Assembly (NCBI GenBank): GCA_913054135.1
Contig: CAJXJK010000004.1
Span: 62,001 to 126,000, forward strand
Source: an uncultured Flavobacteriales bacterium
GTDB lineage: Bacteria; Bacteroidota; Bacteroidia; Flavobacteriales_D; Crocinitomicaceae
DNA: 64,000 nucleotides
Direction: 5' to 3'
The translations under genes and the position numbers were made by a program. This document shows, one piece after another, positions 8,104 to 17,311 of this stretch; within the stretch, counting starts at the first letter, position 1; each line of letters opens with the position of its first letter. The notes under the pieces were generated by a model that was not told the origin of the DNA, did not search any database, and saw only the letters and a list, made by a program, of their open reading frames with translations.

Positions 8104-11100
8104 ATGAGTGAAAGAATATTAAAAGCCTTAATGCAACTCTTCGCAATTATTGCAAGGGTTGATGAAAATCTGGATAGCCAAGAAGAGGTAACTTCAGGTG
8201 AAGGCCGAAAAATTGTAAAAGCGTTCCTGAGTCAAGAACTTGGTTCTGCTGCGGTAGAAGAATACCTGGGTATTTTTGATGACTTCCTTATCCAATTTCA
8301 AGGTAGCTCAAAAAAGAAAGACGGAAAAAGAAAGAAAACTTCTGTTCACTCGGTAAAAGTTCTAAGAATTTGTACTCAAATCAATGAGGAGTTAGCGCAG
8401 AGACAAAAAATAATTGTTCTTGTTAGAATTTTAGAATTCATTAACGCAAATGAAGTTGTTGATGAACAAGAGTTGGAATTTGCTCAAACAGTGGCAGATA
8501 CCTTCAACGTTTCAATGGAAGAATACAACAAAATCAGAGAGTTTGTTGAATCTCCAATTGATAAAATTCTGGATCACGAAGACATGTTATACGTGACTTC
8601 AAATGAAACAGAATCTTTTAGTGCGTCAAAACATATTTATTCTGAAGGAATCGAAGGACAAATTAGAGTTCTTAAAATACCTTCAGTAAACTTCCATTTC
8701 TTCAAATATTTGGGAGAAGCAGACTTGAATCTTAATGGACAGCCATTACCTCAAGGACGTCACGTAATCTTGAACCAAGGTAGCTCGGTAAGATCTTCTA
8801 AGGTTAAACCAATTTATTACAGTGATATAATTGGTAAGTTCCTTTCTGATAAGGCAGCTGAGAAAATTGTCTTCAAAACCGAACAGGTAGTCTATAAATT
8901 TAAGGGAGGAAAAATCGGATTGCATGATTTTAACTTTGCTGAAGAATCAGGATCACTACTCGGAATTATGGGTGGATCAGGTGCTGGAAAGTCAACCTTA
9001 TTGAACGTTCTAAACGGAAATTACACTCCTGCTGAAGGAAAAGTAACTATCAATGGTGTTGATATTCACCATGACAAGAATAAAATTGAAGGTGTAATTG
9101 GTTATGTCTCACAAGATGACTTGTTAATTGAAGAACTTACAGTATTCCAAAATCTTTTCTACAATGCGAAACTTTGCTTTGGAGGAATGGATGATAAATT
9201 AATCGCAAAGAGAGTTCTAAAAACTTTATCTTCTTTGGGATTATATGAGACTAAAGACTTAAAAGTTGGAAGTCCATTAGAAAAAACGATTTCAGGTGGT
9301 CAAAGAAAAAGACTGAACATTGCGTTAGAGTTGATACGTGAGCCTTCAGTTCTTTTTGTAGATGAACCTACTTCTGGTCTTTCTTCGAGAGATTCAGAAA
9401 ATATCATGGACCTTTTGAAAGAGCTTGCTCTTAAAGGTAAATTAATCTTTGTAGTAATTCACCAGCCTTCTTCTGACATCTTCAAGATGTTCGATAAGCT
9501 ATTAATTCTTGATGTTGGAGGATTCCCTATTTATAACGGAAACCCAGTTGATGGGGTGATGTACTTCAAAAAATGCATTAATCATGCAAAAAGTGACGAA
9601 AGTGAATGTCATGAGTGTGGTAATGTAAATCCTGAGCAAATCTTCAACATCATTGAATCAAAAGTTGTTGATGAATACGGAAATCAGACTCAACATAGAA
9701 AAATCAGTCCTAAAGAATGGAATGACAGCTATTTAGAGCAACTAGAACCGGACACGAATGCTATTGAAGATGCCACTGAAATACCAGAGTCTACCTTTAA
9801 AAAACCTGGCTTTTTCAAGCAACTTAAAGTTTACTTTGTTAGAGATGTACTTTCTAAGTTAACGAATCGACAATACATGTTGATTAACTTACTTGAAGCT
9901 CCTGCCCTAGCATTTATTCTGGCGTTTTTTGTAAAGTATTATAATATTCAAGATGGTGCTGAATATACGTTCAGAACGAATCAAAATATCCCTCAATTCC
10001 TTTTCATATCAGTAATCGTAGCGCTTTTCATTGGTTTAACTGTAGCTGCTGAGGAAATCATTAAAGATCAAAAGATTCTGAAGAGAGAATCATTCCTGAA
10101 CTTAAGTAAGGGATCCTATCTTGTCTCTAAAATTTCTATAATGTTTATCATTTCTGCTGTGCAGATGGTATTCTTTGTAGCAATTGGAAATTGGATTCTC
10201 GAAATTCAAGGGATGTGGTGGCAATACTGGATAATTCTATTCTCCCTCTCTTGTTTTGCAAACGTCCTTGGATTAAATATCTCTGCAAGCTTTAATTCTG
10301 TTAAAGTAATCTACATTTTGATTCCAATATTTATCATCCCTCAACTATTGTTTAGTGGTGTAATTGTAAAATTTGATAAGCTTAACCCAGTATTTGGAGA
10401 TGAAAGTGCTGTTCCTTTAATTGGTAACGTCATGGCATCCAGATGGGCATATGAAGCTTTAGCGGTTGAGCAATTCCAAAGCAATAGTTACGGAGATTAT
10501 TATTACGCATTTGATAAAAAGAAAAGCTGGAACACCTGGAAAAAAGATTACTGGTTGCAAGAGCTTAATGCGAAACTAGACTTCGTAAAACTAAATGTTG
10601 ATGAACCAGAGAAAAAATCAGAGGTTCAAAGCGATTTGTTAGTTCTTCGAAATGAAATTGAACGGGAAGAAAACTATGTTCAATTAGAATGTGTAGGTTG
10701 TAAAGAAGGTTTAACAGCCGAGAACTTCACACAAGACACTTACGACATCATCAAAGATTACTTCACAACTCTAAAGAAGCACTACAAAAATAGAGCTGAT
10801 GAGGCAAGAAAAAGTATTGATCAACTGAATAAGGAGTTAATTGAAAAGAACGGAAAAGAATGGTACTTGAGCTTAGTTGACGATCACACCAATGATGCCT
10901 TAGAACAGTTTGCTACTAACAAAACTGATCTGACAAAATTGATTGAGTCTGATGGTTATCTTATTCAAAAGTCTGACCCTATTTATTTAGATCCATATGA
11001 TAAATCATTCTGGAATGCTCATTTCTACGCTTCAAAGAAGAGAATTGCAATGCTAGACACCTATGTTCCTACTTACTGGGCTAACATAGCAGTGATATGG

Positions 11101-11214
11101 CTAATGAGCATAATTTTAATCATCACATTATATTTTGATGTTTTCAAAAAACTGATGGATGGTGCTGAAAAACTGGGTTCTAGAATAAAATTTAAAAAAA
11201 GTGAACCTCACTAG
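8104..11214 (+). CDS. ABCG-like transporter, ATPase-permease fusion with N-terminal TerB-like domain
   Basis: The 1036-residue protein joins several parts. Residues 1-150 are helical and resemble TerB/DjlA-type domains. About 165-240 is a beta-rich region of FHA-like character. The ABC ATPase follows, with Walker A GGSGAGKST (near 290), signature ISGGQRKR (near 396) and Walker B VLFVDEPTSGL (near 417). A six-helix ABC2-type permease begins near 600. A long charged helical insert with a CVGCKEG motif sits before the last helix. ATPase followed by permease is the ABCG order. Substrate is unknown. The stop is followed by a hairpin with a T-run. Confidence 0.88.
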   Translation: MSERILKALMQLFAIIARVDENLDSQEEVTSGEGRKIVKAFLSQELGSAAVEEYLGIFDDFLIQFQGSSKKKDGKRKKTSVHSVKVLRICTQINEELAQRQKIIVLVRILEFINANEVVDEQELEFAQTVADTFNVSMEEYNKIREFVESPIDKILDHEDMLYVTSNETESFSASKHIYSEGIEGQIRVLKIPSVNFHFFKYLGEADLNLNGQPLPQGRHVILNQGSSVRSSKVKPIYYSDIIGKFLSDKAAEKIVFKTEQVVYKFKGGKIGLHDFNFAEESGSLLGIMGGSGAGKSTLLNVLNGNYTPAEGKVTINGVDIHHDKNKIEGVIGYVSQDDLLIEELTVFQNLFYNAKLCFGGMDDKLIAKRVLKTLSSLGLYETKDLKVGSPLEKTISGGQRKRLNIALELIREPSVLFVDEPTSGLSSRDSENIMDLLKELALKGKLIFVVIHQPSSDIFKMFDKLLILDVGGFPIYNGNPVDGVMYFKKCINHAKSDESECHECGNVNPEQIFNIIESKVVDEYGNQTQHRKISPKEWNDSYLEQLEPDTNAIEDATEIPESTFKKPGFFKQLKVYFVRDVLSKLTNRQYMLINLLEAPALAFILAFFVKYYNIQDGAEYTFRTNQNIPQFLFISVIVALFIGLTVAAEEIIKDQKILKRESFLNLSKGSYLVSKISIMFIISAVQMVFFVAIGNWILEIQGMWWQYWIILFSLSCFANVLGLNISASFNSVKVIYILIPIFIIPQLLFSGVIVKFDKLNPVFGDESAVPLIGNVMASRWAYEALAVEQFQSNSYGDYYYAFDKKKSWNTWKKDYWLQELNAKLDFVKLNVDEPEKKSEVQSDLLVLRNEIEREENYVQLECVGCKEGLTAENFTQDTYDIIKDYFTTLKKHYKNRADEARKSIDQLNKELIEKNGKEWYLSLVDDHTNDALEQFATNKTDLTKLIESDGYLIQKSDPIYLDPYDKSFWNAHFYASKKRIAMLDTYVPTYWANIAVIWLMSIILIITLYFDVFKKLMDGAEKLGSRIKFKKSEPH

Positions 11215-11237
11215 TTTTTAGAATCACAAAAAAGATA

Positions 11238-11245
11238 TATATTTG
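11238..11245 (+). promoter_or_regulatory. -7 promoter element for tRNA-His, TATATTTG
   Basis: TATATTTG matches TAnnTTTG and stands about 35 bases before the tRNA. The tRNA-Glu at 35522 has the same octamer at a similar distance. It overlaps the left edge of the hairpin that follows the ABC transporter gene. Confidence 0.5.
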
Positions 11246-11277
11246 CGCCCGCGCTTCATGCGTGAGGCGCATTTTTT
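11244..11277 (+). terminator. Probable terminator of the ABC transporter gene
   Basis: The outer stem TGCGCC/GGCGCA and inner stem CGC/GCG are followed by six T residues. It lies 30 bases after the stop and just before the tRNA, which would separate the two transcripts. It also overlaps the likely tRNA transcription start, so its role could instead be processing. Confidence 0.55.
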
Positions 11278-11279
11278 AT

Positions 11280-11354
11280 GGTGGTTGTAGCTCAGTTGGT
11301 TAGAGCGTCGGTTTGTGGTACCGAAAGTCGTGGGTTCGAATCCCATCTTCCACC
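11280..11354 (+). tRNA. tRNA-His (anticodon GTG)
   Basis: The D, anticodon and T arms fold normally. The anticodon loop is TTGTGGT, giving GTG for histidine. A genomic G is present at -1 facing C73, as in bacterial tRNA-His. CCA is not encoded. The acceptor stem has two adjacent T-T mismatches (positions 5-68 and 6-67), which is unusual. Confidence 0.9.
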
Positions 11355-11364
11355 CATTAAAATG

Positions 11365-11392
11365 AAACCAGTCCAATAGGGCTGGTTTTTTT
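11365..11392 (+). terminator. Rho-independent terminator after tRNA-His
   Basis: The inverted repeat AAACCAG-TCC / GGG-CTGGTTT closes a four-base loop and runs into seven T residues, ten bases after the tRNA. Confidence 0.8.
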
Positions 11393-11476
11393 ATGCAAAC
11401 ATTTTCGATCAAGCTTGCTTGAATGAGGAAATGGAGTGTAAAAAGAACAAGCAAAGTGGTTTTCTTGCTCAGATAA

Positions 11477-12019
11477 TTATTCTTCTAAACGTTCAGCATT
11501 CCCTTCACCCAAAGCGTGATAAAGAACACTCACTAAATGCAAGGTATCATCTCTTGCGGCAGATTGACCAGATTTCGCGATCATCCAAACGCCTACAATT
11601 AGAAAAAAAGTTACCGGAAAACACCAAATCCAAGCAGATTTAATACCTAACATTAGATTTGACAATCCATATAAACCACCTATAAGAGAAAGTAAACCCA
11701 GAAAGGAATATATAAACACGAACATAACCCAAACCGTGTATTCTGGACCAACCATTACGCGTATAAGAGTATCTCCTCCATATTCATCATACTCGTCATC
11801 TTCAAGCGTTACTTTCAACTCAGGAGACCAAAAATGTCTTTCAGCCTTAGGCATTCCCAAGTAAAACTGACCATGAACTTCTTTCCCAACAACCGTATCG
11901 TCAGAGTCAACCGCATTTTTCAAACGGCTATTAATCTCTTCTTGAGACAAATGCGACTTAAGTTTAAACCTAGGTCTAATCTCCCCAAAATTATGATGGT
12001 CTTTACGATTAAACGTCAT
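11477..12019 (-). CDS. Membrane protein of unknown function
   Basis: From ATG 12019 the product has 180 residues. A TTG 33 bases upstream would add 11. The N-terminal 90 residues are soluble and charged (FKLKSHLSQEEINSRLKNA). Two or three hydrophobic helices follow (VWVMFVFIYSFLGLLSLIGG and CFPVTFFLIVGVWMIAK), then a short tail (DDTLHLVSVLYHALGE). The topology suggests a cytoplasmic or periplasmic sensor-like head on a small membrane anchor. No family is recognised. It is divergent from msrB. Confidence 0.7.
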   Translation of the reverse strand: MTFNRKDHHNFGEIRPRFKLKSHLSQEEINSRLKNAVDSDDTVVGKEVHGQFYLGMPKAERHFWSPELKVTLEDDEYDEYGGDTLIRVMVGPEYTVWVMFVFIYSFLGLLSLIGGLYGLSNLMLGIKSAWIWCFPVTFFLIVGVWMIAKSGQSAARDDTLHLVSVLYHALGEGNAERLEE

Positions 12020-12122
12020 GAAAGCTCTTTGAATTTCACTCAAATTAAGCAATCTGCAAACAAATCGAAATGACTATGGTCAGTTTTGAAAATTACGCTA
12101 TGATTTCACTAACTTCATTCTT

Positions 12123-12569
12123 ATGATTAAATGGAACGATATTATCTCATTCTCAATGAATGGAAATCCAAAGCCAGACAAACGAATTGAAAAGACAGCT
12201 GAAGAATGGAGATCATTATTAACTGAAGAACAGTATAGAATAACTCGTTTAAAAGGAACAGAGGCTCCAGGTTCAGGAGAGTTTTGTAGTTCACATGAAG
12301 CAGGGATTTATGAATGTATTTGTTGTGGTACTCTTTTATTTGACTCCACCATTAAATATGATTCTCGCAGTGGATGGCCAAGTTTCACACAACCTATTAA
12401 AGAGAATGCAATTCAATACATCAGAGATGCATCAATGGGAATGGTGAGAGTTGAAGTACAATGTAATAGTTGTGACGCTCATTTAGGTCATGTTTTTCCT
12501 GATGGGCCTGAGCCAAGCGGATTAAGATATTGCATAAATTCCTTATCCATTGATTTAAATAAAGACTAA
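12123..12569 (+). CDS. msrB: Peptide-methionine (R)-S-oxide reductase MsrB
   Basis: MsrB reduces methionine-R-sulphoxide in proteins. The catalytic Cys is C137 in LRYCINS. The structural zinc site is intact as two CxxC pairs, C65/C68 and C114/C117. The motifs SRSGWPSF and DAHLGHVFPDGP are diagnostic. No signal peptide is present, so it acts in the cytoplasm. It is followed after 32 bases by selO, another gene of redox protection, and the two probably share a transcript. The ATG at 12123 gives a normal-length enzyme with a short N-terminal extension. Confidence 0.96.
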   Translation: MIKWNDIISFSMNGNPKPDKRIEKTAEEWRSLLTEEQYRITRLKGTEAPGSGEFCSSHEAGIYECICCGTLLFDSTIKYDSRSGWPSFTQPIKENAIQYIRDASMGMVRVEVQCNSCDAHLGHVFPDGPEPSGLRYCINSLSIDLNKD

Positions 12570-12601
12570 AAATCGACTTTAAACACAAGCCAATTATTGA
12601 A

Positions 12602-14167
12602 ATGAAAGATCTCTTCGAAGCAGAAAATCAAGCAATATTCGAAAATGAGCTAGTCGCAGACAGCAATGAAGAAAATGTTTCAAGACAAGTTCGCGGAGCC
12701 TGCTATTCGTTCGTCAGTCCAAAAAAGACAGCTAAACCAGAACTATTACATTATTCGAAGGCATTATTAAACGACTTAGAAATAGAGATTCATGATTTAG
12801 AATTGTTTACACAAGTAGTAAGCGGAAACTCAAGCTTTAAAGCAAATAGACCTTACGCTATGTGCTATGGTGGACATCAATTTGGTAATTGGGCCGGACA
12901 ACTTGGGGATGGACGTGCAATCAACATTGGAGACATCAATACCTCATCTGGAAATTGGAAAATGCAGTTAAAGGGAGCTGGTCCAACTCCTTATTCAAGA
13001 GGATCGGATGGCTTGGCTGTTCTTAGATCATCTATTCGAGAATACTTATGCAGTGAAGCCATGCATCACTTAGGAATATCAACCACAAGAGCATTGTCCT
13101 TAGTTAAAACCGGTGATCAGGTGATGCGAGATATCATGTATAAAGGTAATCCGGCATTAGAGACCGGAGCAATTGTCTGTCGGATGTCGACTTCATTTAT
13201 TCGATTTGGAAACTTCGAGTTCTTAAGTGCTCAAAAGAATACGGACTTACTCAAACAACTGTCAGACTATACGATTCGACATCATTACCCTGAAGTTCAA
13301 GATGGACCCAATAAATATGTAAACTTCTTTAATTCTGTTTGTGAAAGAACATCCGAGATGATTGTCAACTGGCAAAGGGTAGGCTTTGTTCATGGAGTAA
13401 TGAATACAGATAACATGTCGATATTAGGGCAAACGATTGATTATGGACCGTACGGTTGGCTTGAAGATTACAATCCCGGATGGACACCAAACACAACTGA
13501 TGCACAGCATAAAAGATATAGATTTGGAAATCAAGCTAATATCGCTTTATGGAATTTAGCTCAATTAGCAAACGCAATTTACCCTTTGGTAAACAAAGCT
13601 GAGCCATTAGAAGAGGCCCTAGAAGATTTCAAGAATCTATACAGAGCTTCTTATCATCAAATGATGTGCTCCAAATTAGGAATCTCAGAGTCACAGTCAA
13701 TTCAAAAATCATTTGTTCAAGATCTTGAAAGGTTATTATTCAAATCAGAAATTGACATGACTTTATTTTTTAGAAAGATATCAGAGATAGAATACCTCAA
13801 GTTCGAACAGCTTTGGGAGATCGTATTGGAAACAACTTATTCGAACGCAGAAGATCTTAAAAAACAAGAAGAAACATGGAAAGATTGGTTTTCTGAATTT
13901 CAATCTATCATTATAAGAGAAGGTCTTGACCAAGAGAAGAGAATTTCACAAATGAAGGCCGTTAATCCTAAATATGTATTGAGAAATTACATGGCTCAGC
14001 TCGCAATTGACGCGGCTAATAAAGAAGATTATTCTGTTTTAGAAGAGTTGTATACGCTACTCCTTAAGCCTTATGACGATCAAAATGAAATGAATAAATG
14101 GTTTGTCAAAAGACCTGATTGGGCTAAGAACAAAGTAGGCTCTTCCATGTTATCATGCAGTTCTTAA
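12602..14167 (+). CDS. selO: Protein adenylyltransferase SelO (YdiU family)
   Basis: SelO is a pseudokinase-fold enzyme that transfers AMP from ATP to Ser/Thr/Tyr of proteins during oxidative stress. The N-terminal core is well conserved: CYGGHQFGNWAGQLGDGRA, then KGAGPTPYSRGSDG and VLRSSIREYLCSEA. MNTDNMS and IDYGPYGWLE follow near residues 265-290. The C-terminus ends SCSS, with Cys519 third from the end, the place where eukaryotic SelO carries selenocysteine. The 521-residue length is normal. It follows msrB and lies close to the ergothioneine genes. Confidence 0.96.
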   Translation: MKDLFEAENQAIFENELVADSNEENVSRQVRGACYSFVSPKKTAKPELLHYSKALLNDLEIEIHDLELFTQVVSGNSSFKANRPYAMCYGGHQFGNWAGQLGDGRAINIGDINTSSGNWKMQLKGAGPTPYSRGSDGLAVLRSSIREYLCSEAMHHLGISTTRALSLVKTGDQVMRDIMYKGNPALETGAIVCRMSTSFIRFGNFEFLSAQKNTDLLKQLSDYTIRHHYPEVQDGPNKYVNFFNSVCERTSEMIVNWQRVGFVHGVMNTDNMSILGQTIDYGPYGWLEDYNPGWTPNTTDAQHKRYRFGNQANIALWNLAQLANAIYPLVNKAEPLEEALEDFKNLYRASYHQMMCSKLGISESQSIQKSFVQDLERLLFKSEIDMTLFFRKISEIEYLKFEQLWEIVLETTYSNAEDLKKQEETWKDWFSEFQSIIIREGLDQEKRISQMKAVNPKYVLRNYMAQLAIDAANKEDYSVLEELYTLLLKPYDDQNEMNKWFVKRPDWAKNKVGSSMLSCSS

Positions 14168-14221
14168 TTTGAACTTTTTCAGAAAGTCTAACCAACATTC
14201 TTAGAGTAATTTTGAGGCAAT

Positions 14222-15058
14222 ATGGAAAGTAAAATAATTGAATTTAAAGGAATGCCGCTTTTTCAAAAAGCGAAGTTTAACCCACCTTTCGTAATGCAAG
14301 GAACATTAGAAAACTTTGCTTGTTTCTTTTATATGCTAGAAGGAAGCATGTTGAGTTATGATGCTAGAGGTGTACATCAAATCTCAGACAAAGAGGCCAT
14401 CACAAAGAACTGTGGAAGTTACGTTCAAAAATATGTGACATCCAACAAATCAGAGAGCTGTGAAGCCATTGCAGTTTACCTATATCCAGAACTTCTTCAA
14501 GAAATTTATAAAGACGAAGTACCTTCATTCATTACTTCAGAGAATAATGTAGCTCCAAAAAAATTAATCGGAAACAAATTGATAGAGCAATACATGAATA
14601 ACCTTGTCGTGTTTTTTGAAGATCCTGAGGCAATTGATGAGGAACTGGGAATTCTTAAAATAAAAGAGCTCATCATGATCCTTTTAAGATCAGAGAATCA
14701 TGAAAATATTCAAACTTTATTATCTGAAATATTTTCTCCTGTTAACGTCAAGTTTCAAGATGCCGTTCAAAAGAACATATTTAACCCTTTAAGTATTGAA
14801 GAGCTCGCATTCATTTGTAATATGAGCCTTTCAAGCTTTAAAAGAGAATTCAATAAAGTATACGAAGAGACCCCGGCAAAATACATCAAAACAAAAAGAC
14901 TAGAGCACGCAGCATCTCTTCTAATCTGCAATGACGAAAGCATATCTTCAATTTCATATGATTCAGGCTTTCAAGATGTCACAACATTTTCTGATAGTTT
15001 TCAAAAAAAATACGGTCAATCACCTTCAAAATTTAGATTGAACCAAATTAGAAAGTAG
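14222..15058 (+). CDS. AraC-family transcriptional regulator
   Basis: The 278-residue protein has a cupin-like N-terminal region and a C-terminal double helix-turn-helix typical of AraC. The HTH part includes LAFICNMSLSSFKREFNKV and SISYDSGFQDVTTFSDSFQKK, ending YGQSPSKFR. The N-terminal domain probably senses an effector, not identified. It lies between selO and a small START-like gene and may regulate either neighbour. Confidence 0.93.
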   Translation: MESKIIEFKGMPLFQKAKFNPPFVMQGTLENFACFFYMLEGSMLSYDARGVHQISDKEAITKNCGSYVQKYVTSNKSESCEAIAVYLYPELLQEIYKDEVPSFITSENNVAPKKLIGNKLIEQYMNNLVVFFEDPEAIDEELGILKIKELIMILLRSENHENIQTLLSEIFSPVNVKFQDAVQKNIFNPLSIEELAFICNMSLSSFKREFNKVYEETPAKYIKTKRLEHAASLLICNDESISSISYDSGFQDVTTFSDSFQKKYGQSPSKFRLNQIRK

Positions 15059-15128
15059 TTGAACTATTACGGAAAACCTTTCCCCTACTTCTTGCCGAAA
15101 TTTGTACCGAACACAAAATCATTAAAAA

Positions 15129-15722
15129 ATGAAAAAAGTAATCGGAGTAGCAATACTATTATTAACATTAACAAATACAACAATGGCAAAAGAAAAAGGA
15201 TTTGATTTAGAAAGAGAAATCGCAGTAAACGTTTCAGCTGAGAAATTATGGGACATGGTAGGACCTGGATTCACGGATGTCTATAAATGGGCTTCGAACG
15301 TAGATCACTCAGAAGGAAAAGGGCAATCTGAATTTGAAGGAGCGAGCTGTAGCGAAAGATCTTGTGACGTATCTGTAAAAGGATTTTCAAAGATCAATGA
15401 AAAACTTTACAAATATGATGCGGCTAAAATGAATTTGGCTTATGAGGTGAACAATGGAATGCCTGGCTTTATCACAAAAGCTCAAAATGACTGGACAGTA
15501 GTCTCTCTAGGAGAGAACAAGTCTAAACTAGTGATGAAAGCTGTTTTCAGATCAAAGGGATTAATGGGGTCAATGATGAATGGCAAAATGAAGAAAAAAA
15601 TGGAGGAAACGCTAACCACTGTTTTAAATGACGCAAAAGTTTATGCTGAAACGGGAAAAATCTCTCAAGCAAAAGCAGAAAGAGTGGCCAAATTGCAGAA
15701 GAAGAGTAAAGTTGCGGCCTAA
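15129..15722 (+). CDS. SRPBCC/START-like protein with signal peptide
   Basis: The 197-residue product starts MKKVIGVAILLLTLTNTTMAK, a signal peptide. The body fits the polyketide-cyclase/SRPBCC fold: an opening strand followed by the helix SAEKLWDMVG, a middle of strands, and a long C-terminal helix (EETLTTVLNDAKVYAE). Such proteins bind hydrophobic ligands. A periplasmic location is inferred from the signal. A strong terminator follows 11 bases after the stop, so it ends its transcript. Confidence 0.82.
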   Translation: MKKVIGVAILLLTLTNTTMAKEKGFDLEREIAVNVSAEKLWDMVGPGFTDVYKWASNVDHSEGKGQSEFEGASCSERSCDVSVKGFSKINEKLYKYDAAKMNLAYEVNNGMPGFITKAQNDWTVVSLGENKSKLVMKAVFRSKGLMGSMMNGKMKKKMEETLTTVLNDAKVYAETGKISQAKAERVAKLQKKSKVAA

Positions 15723-15733
15723 GTAATAATTCA

Positions 15734-15766
15734 AATCGGCTTAGTAAATCTAAGCCGATTTTTTTT
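15734..15766 (+). terminator. Rho-independent terminator
   Basis: A perfect 11-base inverted repeat (AATCGGCTTAG/CTAAGCCGATT) with a five-base loop is followed by six further T residues. Confidence 0.9.
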
Positions 15767-15865
15767 GATTGTTGTGAGTCGAATAACCAAAAGACCGATT
15801 GAGATATTTATATTAGAATCTTTGAAAGATTGAGCTCTTTCATTCGTCTCATTAAGAAACAAATT

Positions 15866-16150
15866 ATGAAGAAAGCAATTTGGAACGGACAGGTGATAGC
15901 CGAAAGTGATAACACTGTAAACATTGAAGGAAATGACTACTTTCCGGCAGATTCGATTAAAAAAGAATTCTACTCAGAAAGTGATACACACACAGTGTGC
16001 CATTGGAAAGGGACAGCTTCATACTACACCTTAAATGTAGACGGTAAAGAAAATAAAGATGCCGCTTGGTACTACCCTGAAGTAACTGAACTAGCTAAAT
16101 CTATTAAAGGTCACGTGGCATTTTGGAAAGGTGTATCGATTGAAGGTTAA
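15866..16150 (+). CDS. DUF427 domain protein
   Basis: Taking ATG 15866 gives 94 residues, the usual size of DUF427 proteins. The family signature is clear: AIWNGQVIAESD at the start, then VCHWKGTASYYTL and AAWYYPEV, ending HVAFWKGV. The fold is a small beta barrel whose activity is not established. The stop is nine bases before egtB, so it is in the ergothioneine operon. An in-frame upstream ATG at 15830 would add 12 residues absent from the family pattern. Confidence 0.9.
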   Translation: MKKAIWNGQVIAESDNTVNIEGNDYFPADSIKKEFYSESDTHTVCHWKGTASYYTLNVDGKENKDAAWYYPEVTELAKSIKGHVAFWKGVSIEG

Positions 16151-16159
16151 AAAGACTTG

Positions 16160-17311
16160 ATGGAATCAGAAGTATTAAAATTATTTATAGCAACCAGAAG
16201 TGAAACCGAAGAGCTGTGTGCGCCTTTGAAAACAGAAGATTATTCTGTGCAACCCTTTGTAGATGTCTCTCCACCTAAGTGGCACTTAGCACATTCAACC
16301 TGGTTTTTTGAGCAGTTCATTCTGGTGAAATACGCTCAGAATTACAAGGTTTATGATGATGATTTCTCATTTCTGTTTAACTCATATTACAATAATGTAG
16401 GAGAAAGGGTATTGAGACCTAATAGAGGAAACATGACACGTCCTGCTGTGAGTGAAGTATACGATTATAGAAATCATGTGACAGCTTCATTGATAGAACT
16501 TCTTAAAACTAATTCCACATTTGAAATTGAAGAATTAGTCACCTTAGGTATCAATCACGAACAACAACATCAAGAGCTTCTGGCTTACGATATTAAGTAC
16601 ATTTTAGGTCATCAACCGACTTTCCCTTCTTTTGAAACGAAATTAAAGCTGCGAACAACAGCAAGATCATCTGAATTCATTAAGATTAATGAAGGTATTT
16701 ACGATATCGGATTCAAAGGAAATGACTTCTCTTTTGATAATGAATTAGGTAGACACAAAGTATACCTTCATGATTTTGAAATTTCAAATAAACTCATCAC
16801 GAATGAGGAGTACATAGCCTTTATTGAAGATGGTGGATACCAGAACTTTAATTTATGGCATGCCGAAGGATGGGATTTCATTGAGAAGAATGAGATATGC
16901 GCCCCAATGTATTGGCATAAAGTAAAGGGAGAATGGATGTATTACCAATTCAATGGTTTAGAGAAAATTACTCTTGATGAACCGGTCATGAACATTTCAT
17001 TTTATGAAGCATTCGCATTTGCCGAATGGAAAGGAATGAGATTACCGACTGAATTTGAGTGGGAAGTTGCATCAGACTTATTTGATTGGGGCGACCTCTG
17101 GGAATGGACCAACAGTGCGTACCTTCCTTACCCAAATTTCTCTAAGCAGCCTGGGGCTCTCGGAGAATATAACGGAAAATTCATGGTCAGTCAAATGGTA
17201 TTGAGAGGTGGATCATTTGCCACGGCACAAAACCACAGTAGAAAAACATATAGAAACTTCTTTCATCCGTCTTCTAGATGGCAATTCGGAGGAATTAGAT
17301 TAGCAAAATAA
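16160..17311 (+). CDS. egtB: Ergothioneine biosynthesis sulfoxide synthase EgtB
   Basis: EgtB is a non-haem iron enzyme that joins hercynine to a thiol through a sulphoxide, using O2. The DinB-like N-terminal domain supplies the three-His iron site: H42 in KWHLAHSTWFFEQF, and H133 and H137 in HEQQHQE. The C-terminal domain is of the formylglycine-generating/FGE-sulfatase type, with MRLPTEFEWEVA, GDLWEWTNS and VLRGGSFAT. ATG 16160 is chosen; the TTG three bases upstream is less likely. At 383 residues it is shorter than actinobacterial EgtB. No egtA, egtC or egtE is nearby, so it may use cysteine directly (inference). Confidence 0.93.
   Translation: MESEVLKLFIATRSETEELCAPLKTEDYSVQPFVDVSPPKWHLAHSTWFFEQFILVKYAQNYKVYDDDFSFLFNSYYNNVGERVLRPNRGNMTRPAVSEVYDYRNHVTASLIELLKTNSTFEIEELVTLGINHEQQHQELLAYDIKYILGHQPTFPSFETKLKLRTTARSSEFIKINEGIYDIGFKGNDFSFDNELGRHKVYLHDFEISNKLITNEEYIAFIEDGGYQNFNLWHAEGWDFIEKNEICAPMYWHKVKGEWMYYQFNGLEKITLDEPVMNISFYEAFAFAEWKGMRLPTEFEWEVASDLFDWGDLWEWTNSAYLPYPNFSKQPGALGEYNGKFMVSQMVLRGGSFATAQNHSRKTYRNFFHPSSRWQFGGIRLAK

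Noticed and set aside
11224-11454. Minus-strand open frame over tRNA-His
   Set aside because: It overlaps the tRNA, its promoter and its terminator and has no family resemblance.
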